NCBI GenBank assembly: GCA_001803165.1
Contig: MHAZ01000007.1
Coordinates: 115,047 to 179,046, forward strand
Length of the DNA stretch: 64,000 nt
DNA from: Stygiobacter sp. RIFOXYC2_FULL_38_25
Lineage (GTDB): Bacteria; Bacteroidota; Ignavibacteria; Ignavibacteriales; Melioribacteraceae
Direction of reading: 5' to 3'
This document shows, in pieces, positions 60,355-64,000 of the stretch. Under the pieces are notes generated by a model that had not been told where the DNA came from, did no database searches, and saw only the letters and a program-made list of their open reading frames with translations. Numbering within the stretch: the stretch's first letter is position 1; each line of letters starts with the position of its first letter. A program made the position numbers and the translations under genes.

Positions 60355-60665
60355 TATCCCTTTTTCGTAATCAGTTTTTCTCTTTTTCTTGCAACAGTTT
60401 ATCGTTCTCCTTCTCCGTGGAAATCCTTTGTGACGGAAAAACTCTTTACCATTTTCGTCGGGATATAATTTGCACTTGTTCACCATATTTTCCTGCAATT
60501 ACTTTCATTACCTGTTGCTTCTGTTTACATAGTATGCAGTTTACAGACCAAGTTCTATGATGTTACTTTTGTATTTGCCATTTATAGCCGAGCTATTTTC
60601 TCCTTGTAAATAAATAGCCCGCATAAAATAATTAGTAATATTACAAAAACAATAAGTCTTTTCAT
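60355..60665 (-). pseudogene. decayed thioredoxin-like gene upstream of ccdA
   Basis: The ATG at 60665 opens a membrane-anchor segment (MKRLIVFVILLIILCGLF) that soon hits a stop. In another frame the active-site region SVNCILCKQKQQVMKVIAGKYGEQVQII is readable, with CxxC motif CILC, ending at a TAA. In a third frame DENGKEFFRHKGF, the C-terminal part of the thioredoxin, appears. At least two frameshifts and a middle deletion have occurred. It is the natural partner of ccdA just downstream. Confidence 0.78.
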
Positions 60666-60878
60666 CGGTTGAATTACTTGTTAAAATACATAGCTATTTT
60701 TGTTTATCATTCCATCAAGTTGGTATAAAGTAATTTCAGTTTTTCTTTTTTATACACCAAATCTTTTAAAACAAAATGTCTTTTGGGAATTAACTTTCTG
60801 CACGGGACGGTACATTTTTCGCTCGCCATATTTTTATCTGCACTTTGTGACGAATCAATATTTTTTAAGTATGACCCG

Positions 60879-61061
60879 ATTGCCGCAAGTTACATGATTA
60901 ATGCGCCAAAAATGAAAATACTAACAGTTAAGCAGATACTTGATCATTCCGATATTAAAATTACAGAGAGACATTATGTGAGATTGAATTTGAAAGGAAT
61001 CCGTGAGGAATTAGATGAATTTAAGTTAGATGATTTTGTAGATAACATGAATAGTTATTGA
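60879..61061 (+). pseudogene. tyrosine recombinase (integrase), C-terminal remnant
   Basis: The last ~60 residues of a phage-type integrase remain: AASYMINAPKMKILTVKQILDHSDIKITERHYVRLNLKGIREELDEF. The box II His (LDHSDIK) and nucleophile Tyr (ERHYVRL) are present, but the N-terminal domains and the first Arg are missing. It ends about 90 bases from a tRNA-Val 3'-end copy, as expected for an integrase by its attachment site. Confidence 0.8.
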
Positions 61062-61151
61062 AAAAGGTGTTACGAAAAGTGTTACGGTAAATTTGGGGTA
61101 AGTTTACGCCATAAAAAAACCCCGTTTCTAATTTGAATACGGGGTTTTTTA

Positions 61152-61205
61152 TGGGAGCTAATGGATTCTCCCGAAGGGATGCCTGCGGCAGAACCAATGA
61201 CCCCT
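61152..61205 (-). repeat. tRNA-Val 3'-end copy 1 with two mini-hairpins in the T-loop
   Basis: The acceptor/T-arm sequence is interrupted between GGATTC and GAACC by 22 bases (61169-61190) made of two adjacent 11-base hairpins: TCCC-GAA-GGGA and TGCC-TGC-GGCA. Confidence 0.85.
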
Positions 61206-61393
61206 TTAACTTTGTCAGAGTGTCCTGACCGAAGTCAATTGTGCCGGTAAAATCTTTATGCTTTCTGTTATAGGAGAAATTCTTTTTTCACGATTTGAGT
61301 GTAGCCGATATAATCACGGTTCTTATTTGAAAAGACTTGTAAACGAGAAATTTACCATAAACGAAAACCCCAAATTTCTTTGGGGTTTCTTCG

Positions 61394-61448
61394 TGGGAGC
61401 TAATGGATTCTCCCGAAGGGATGCCTGCGGCAGAACCAATGACCCCTC
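61394..61448 (-). repeat. tRNA-Val 3'-end copy 2 with the same two mini-hairpins
   Basis: The same 22-base double-hairpin insert (61411-61432) occurs at the same T-loop position as in copy 1, which shows duplication of an already interrupted unit. Confidence 0.85.
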
Positions 61449-61637
61449 TGACTTTGTCAGAGTATCCTGACCGAAAGTCAATTGTGCCGGTAAAATCTTT
61501 ACGTTTTCTGTTATGCGAGAAATTCTTTTTTCATGATTTGATGTGTAGCCGATATAATTAGGGTTTTTATTTGAAAGGAGTTATAACGAGAAGTTTACCA
61601 TAAACAGAAAACCCCAAATTTCTTTGGGGTTTCTTCG

Positions 61638-61679
61638 TGGGAGCTAATGGATTCGAACCAATGACCCTCTGCTTGTAAG
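61638..61679 (-). repeat. uninterrupted tRNA-Val(UAC) 3' fragment, probable attachment site
   Basis: In complement the fragment runs CTTACAAGCAGAGGGTC, then TTGGTTCGAATCC, then TTAGCTCCCA: anticodon loop (TAC), variable loop, T-arm and acceptor of a tRNA-Val. One T-stem mismatch is visible. The 5' half is absent upstream on this strand within the window. That is the classical look of an attachment-site end of an integrated element, with the complete tRNA expected at the far end beyond 64000. Confidence 0.7.
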
Positions 61680-62121
61680 TATTCCAGATTCGGCGCAATT
61701 TGGCGCAATTTCTAACTTTTTTAAGTATGCCTCGCAAAACTTAGTAAGGAATATTAAAAAAAACGAGCCGGAAAGTGTTGAAGCGACGGCACCAAATATG
61801 CCATACACACTAACCGGCTCAGTATTAAATTTTAATTTTATCATTTGGTTTCTCGCTTCATTTGTAACTTAATGAATAATAAATATTTAAACAAGTAGCG
61901 AAACGAAATACCCCTAAAAATATTATGTTGCTAGAGAGAGTGATGGGTTCGAATGTTCCCCATTGCGAAATGCTCTGGAAGTACCTTTATAGCCTGACCC
62001 CCAATTCTAACTACTCTAAGTATTCTCTTATATATTATTATTATATATAAATATTAAGAAAACAGAAGAAAAAGTAACAATTAGCAAAGACCAAATTACG
62101 AAAAGCAAGCTTATAAGTTTC

Positions 62122-63516
62122 TTAAACATTTCTAACTTTGAACCGATAAGAACGAGAAGCTCTTCCAGTAGTTCGTTTTAATGAGATTAACTCAATTTGT
62201 TCTTTTTCAATCAGATTATCTAGTATTGGGTCTAACTCTTTCTTACCACTTGCGATATTTGATTGCAGCAAATCAACTCTTGAAATGGTTCCGGCGTTCT
62301 TTATCTTTATCAATATTCTTTCCTCTTTTAGTGCAAATTCGCTTTTAGTTACTAATTCATCCTGTATAAGCTTCTCAATGTTTCGCTTATAATATCCAGC
62401 CAAACAAATAGCATTTCTCATATCAGTTTCATGTACCTCATACCTTTGTTCAGCCAGCGCCATTAATGCCGCAATTTTTAAAGTATAATAAATCAAACGT
62501 CCCTTAAAAGAAATCTCGTCTGGACTTTCTATTAGCTTTGTTAATTCCTCATGTGATTCTAATTCGTATTTTTTGAATATCTTGATAGCCCCCTCAGTTG
62601 CCGTTAATACTTGTTCCGCATCTATCCCGGTTAAAAAATCGTAGATACTTCGAGTATCAAAATAGTATTTCGATTTATATGTTAATTGCCCCAAATCGAA
62701 AACTGATATGAATTTTTTCTCATTAGTATTCCTTATTGAAAATAATATTCTAGCAAAAAAGCCAGTTCTTAAATCATCTTTGCTAGAATTACTTTTAATC
62801 CATTCCAAAGTGCTAGCCCCTACCATTGAAAAACATGGACGCTCTATAAATACATTTCCTTTAGTTGCTCTGCTTATTTCTTTGAAATGTGGAACATCAT
62901 AAATATCAGTCAAAACCATTTTCGCATCTTGCGAATATGATCTGCCAAGTTGCGCCAAAAACCCTCCAAATTCCGATTGCCACATTAAACCCCGATTTGC
63001 ATTTGAAAGTATATCACTTAAACTTTCCATCGTTACATCGTTTGGTAAGATCAAATAATTTCTTTTGGGTTTTGGAATTTCTGAAACATCTTTCCCAGCT
63101 TTTCCCTTGATATCAGAATCGTAGTTTTCTTTTTGTTTTTTATAATCATTACGAAACAATTGATCTATCCTGAATAAATCATGTAATCCCATTTGGATAG
63201 CAGAAGATTTTTTTGATATTGTACTCGCCCCACATAGAACACTCCAAATGTTTAGATACAAACGGAATGATTCAGTAAATTGCCAATAAACAAATTTGCC
63301 AACAGCGCCGGAAAGTGCTGTTAAAACAGTTGTAATTAAGAATTCCATTGGAGACATGGTTATATCGTCTAAGTACAAAACCATTTTTTTGAAATTGCTA
63401 TCCTCTAGACTATGGATATCAAATCGAATTTCATTGTCATGGTAACATTCAGTTTTGGGCATTGAATCGAATTCTTTTATTTTTTGTTCAATCCTAGAAT
63501 CGTATTCAGTTTTCAT
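62122..63516 (-). CDS. DUF3987-like protein of integrated elements
   Basis: The 464-residue protein matches the DUF3987/YfjI group, which is common in integrated plasmids and phage-like islands. It has a P-loop-like position WSVLCGASTISKKSSAIQ (not a textbook Walker A), the NDVTMESLSDILSNANRGLMWQSEFGGFLAQLG region, FSMVGASTLEWIKSN and GFFARILFSIRN. The C-terminus has a winged-helix-like segment (GTISRVDLLQSNIASGKKELDPILDNLIEKEQIE). Such proteins are thought to act in replication, but no function is proved. Confidence 0.82.
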   Translation of the reverse strand: MKTEYDSRIEQKIKEFDSMPKTECYHDNEIRFDIHSLEDSNFKKMVLYLDDITMSPMEFLITTVLTALSGAVGKFVYWQFTESFRLYLNIWSVLCGASTISKKSSAIQMGLHDLFRIDQLFRNDYKKQKENYDSDIKGKAGKDVSEIPKPKRNYLILPNDVTMESLSDILSNANRGLMWQSEFGGFLAQLGRSYSQDAKMVLTDIYDVPHFKEISRATKGNVFIERPCFSMVGASTLEWIKSNSSKDDLRTGFFARILFSIRNTNEKKFISVFDLGQLTYKSKYYFDTRSIYDFLTGIDAEQVLTATEGAIKIFKKYELESHEELTKLIESPDEISFKGRLIYYTLKIAALMALAEQRYEVHETDMRNAICLAGYYKRNIEKLIQDELVTKSEFALKEERILIKIKNAGTISRVDLLQSNIASGKKELDPILDNLIEKEQIELISLKRTTGRASRSYRFKVRNV

Positions 63517-63727
63517 CTTCTAAAATTTCCCCATCAGCCAGCAAATCATAATTGATTTGGATCTCATTTGCCTCATCTTTGTAAAGATGCACTATGTAAG
63601 CAATTCGCCTATCACCTAAATGCTCGCACTTTTCAAGTTGTTCTGCCACTCTAACAATTTGATTTGAAGTACCGTTATGAATCTTTTGAAATGTTTCTCG
63701 GATTCTTTTTTTATCAACTTCTTTCAT
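63506..63727 (-). CDS. small hypothetical protein upstream of the DUF3987-like gene
   Basis: A 73-residue acidic-basic protein (MKEVDKKRIRETFQKIHNGTSNQIVRVAEQLEKCEHLGDRRIAYIVHLYKDEANEIQINYDLLADGEILEDEN). I do not recognise it. It overlaps the DUF3987-like gene by 11 bases, so the two are coupled. It could be a small accessory or regulatory protein of the element. Confidence 0.6.
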   Translation of the reverse strand: MKEVDKKRIRETFQKIHNGTSNQIVRVAEQLEKCEHLGDRRIAYIVHLYKDEANEIQINYDLLADGEILEDEN

Positions 63728-63801
63728 TTTACACCTCAGATATTTTGTTTATGAATTAAGACTTTGTCTTCTCCGTTTACCAACTCTAATTCGAATTCAT
63801 T

Positions 63802-63912
63802 TTACTTTTTAATAAATAGAAAATTCAATTCTACCGGAATTTCACTATCTACCTCTTGTTCCTTGATTGCGAATTCTACCCTTTCAATGATTTGAAACCC
63901 GATTTCGTTCAT
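63802..63912 (-). CDS. possible 36-aa protein of the integrated element
   Basis: An ATG at 63912 opens a 36-codon frame (MNEIGFQIIERVEFAIKEQE... ending in NFLFIKK) on the same strand as the DUF3987-like gene. Codon use is plausible, but no ribosome-binding site is visible. The remaining sequence to 64000 holds only a short palindrome (CCGCTGCTTGCGG near 63939) and no recognised gene. Confidence 0.35.
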   Translation of the reverse strand: MNEIGFQIIERVEFAIKEQEVDSEIPVELNFLFIKK

Positions 63913-64000
63913 TGATTTAATCGCTAAGGGTTAAATTCCCCGCTGCTTGCGGCGAAAAGAATTAAATTAGTGTATGTCAAATAGTGAATACATACACAAG

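Larger units (their letters stand above)
61062..62121. repeat. tandem ~243-base units with tRNA-Val 3' ends and terminators
   Basis: Two units (61152-61393, 61394-61637) are alike from end to end, and a third begins at 61638 and is cut. Each starts, in complement, with the acceptor/T-arm of tRNA-Val and ends with a hairpin of CCCC/GGGG type (for example AAACCCC/GGGGTTT near 61363 and 61607). The rest, from 61680 to 62121, holds GGCGCAATT repeats near 61695 and no gene I can recognise. Confidence 0.8.

Noticed and set aside
61152..61679. Tandem repeats as a possible replication origin or CRISPR
   Set aside because: The units contain tRNA ends and terminators and are 243 bases long. Iteron-like short repeats and cas genes are absent.
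61644..61844. Minus-strand ORF across the tRNA-Val fragment
   Set aside because: It is a read-through of the tRNA fragment and adjacent low-complexity sequence.
61920..61975. Possible tRNA T-arm near GGGTTCGAATGTTCCC
   Set aside because: Only a loop-like match is seen; no acceptor, D-arm or anticodon arm can be built around it.

Overview
The window looks like chromosomal DNA from an AT-rich member of the Bacteroidota/Chlorobiota/Ignavibacteriota assemblage, most likely an Ignavibacteria-like lineage. The signs are a short primary sigma factor without region 1.1, promoter elements of the TTTG...TAnnTTTG type, secreted proteins ending in T9SS-style sorting domains (motif NYPNPFNPSTTIRFSIP), and many small palindromic repeats. 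The taxonomic call is inference from these features, not a database result.

Layout. 0-7.4 kb: a HEPN protein, a HisA-like/cNMP-binding/universal-stress trio, a membrane-anchored TPR protein, the primary sigma factor, and a cysteine synthase-like/cysteine desulfurase-like pair. 7.4-15.3 kb: a complete tryptophan operon (trpL leader, trpE, G, D, C, F, a DAHP synthase gene, trpB, trpA) with a readable attenuator. The end of trpB and the middle of trpA carry palindromic repeat sequence, and trpA is followed by three extra, partly diverged copies of its own 3' end separated by hairpins. 15.9-23.5 kb: two small genes and a minus-strand histidine operon (hisL leader, hisG, D, C, B, H, A, F, IE) with its own His-codon attenuator and a near-consensus promoter. 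23.8-35.1 kb: three paralogous proteins built on a pyruvate-phosphate-dikinase-type ATP-grasp domain but with different sensory or effector modules, followed upstream by two glutamate dehydrogenase genes. 35.4-42.6 kb: prolyl oligopeptidase, a lysozyme-like protein, an aldehyde dehydrogenase and a metallophosphoesterase/beta-propeller protein.

43.8-46.0 kb holds two inverted tRNA-Ser loci (anticodons CGA and GGA). Each has an intact tRNA, a GIY-YIG nuclease ORF two or fewer bases away, and duplicated partial tRNA pieces whose D-arm or T-loop is interrupted by mini-hairpins. The 3' pieces are swapped between the two loci. This is the strongest candidate for an undescribed mobile system in the window. 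46-56.5 kb: cell-envelope and housekeeping genes (MtgA, ferritin, L28, M28 peptidase, TonB-like and T9SS-type proteins, rhodanese).

56.6-64 kb looks like stacked integration at a tRNA-Val 3' end. Four remnants of that tRNA end, each with its terminator, punctuate the region. The first interval carries a sigma-54-controlled split-Soret-type cytochrome operon with its enhancer-binding protein, a decayed thioredoxin/CcdA pair and an integrase remnant. The last carries a DUF3987-like protein typical of integrated elements and runs off the window. All family assignments come from recognising motifs by eye; no search was run.
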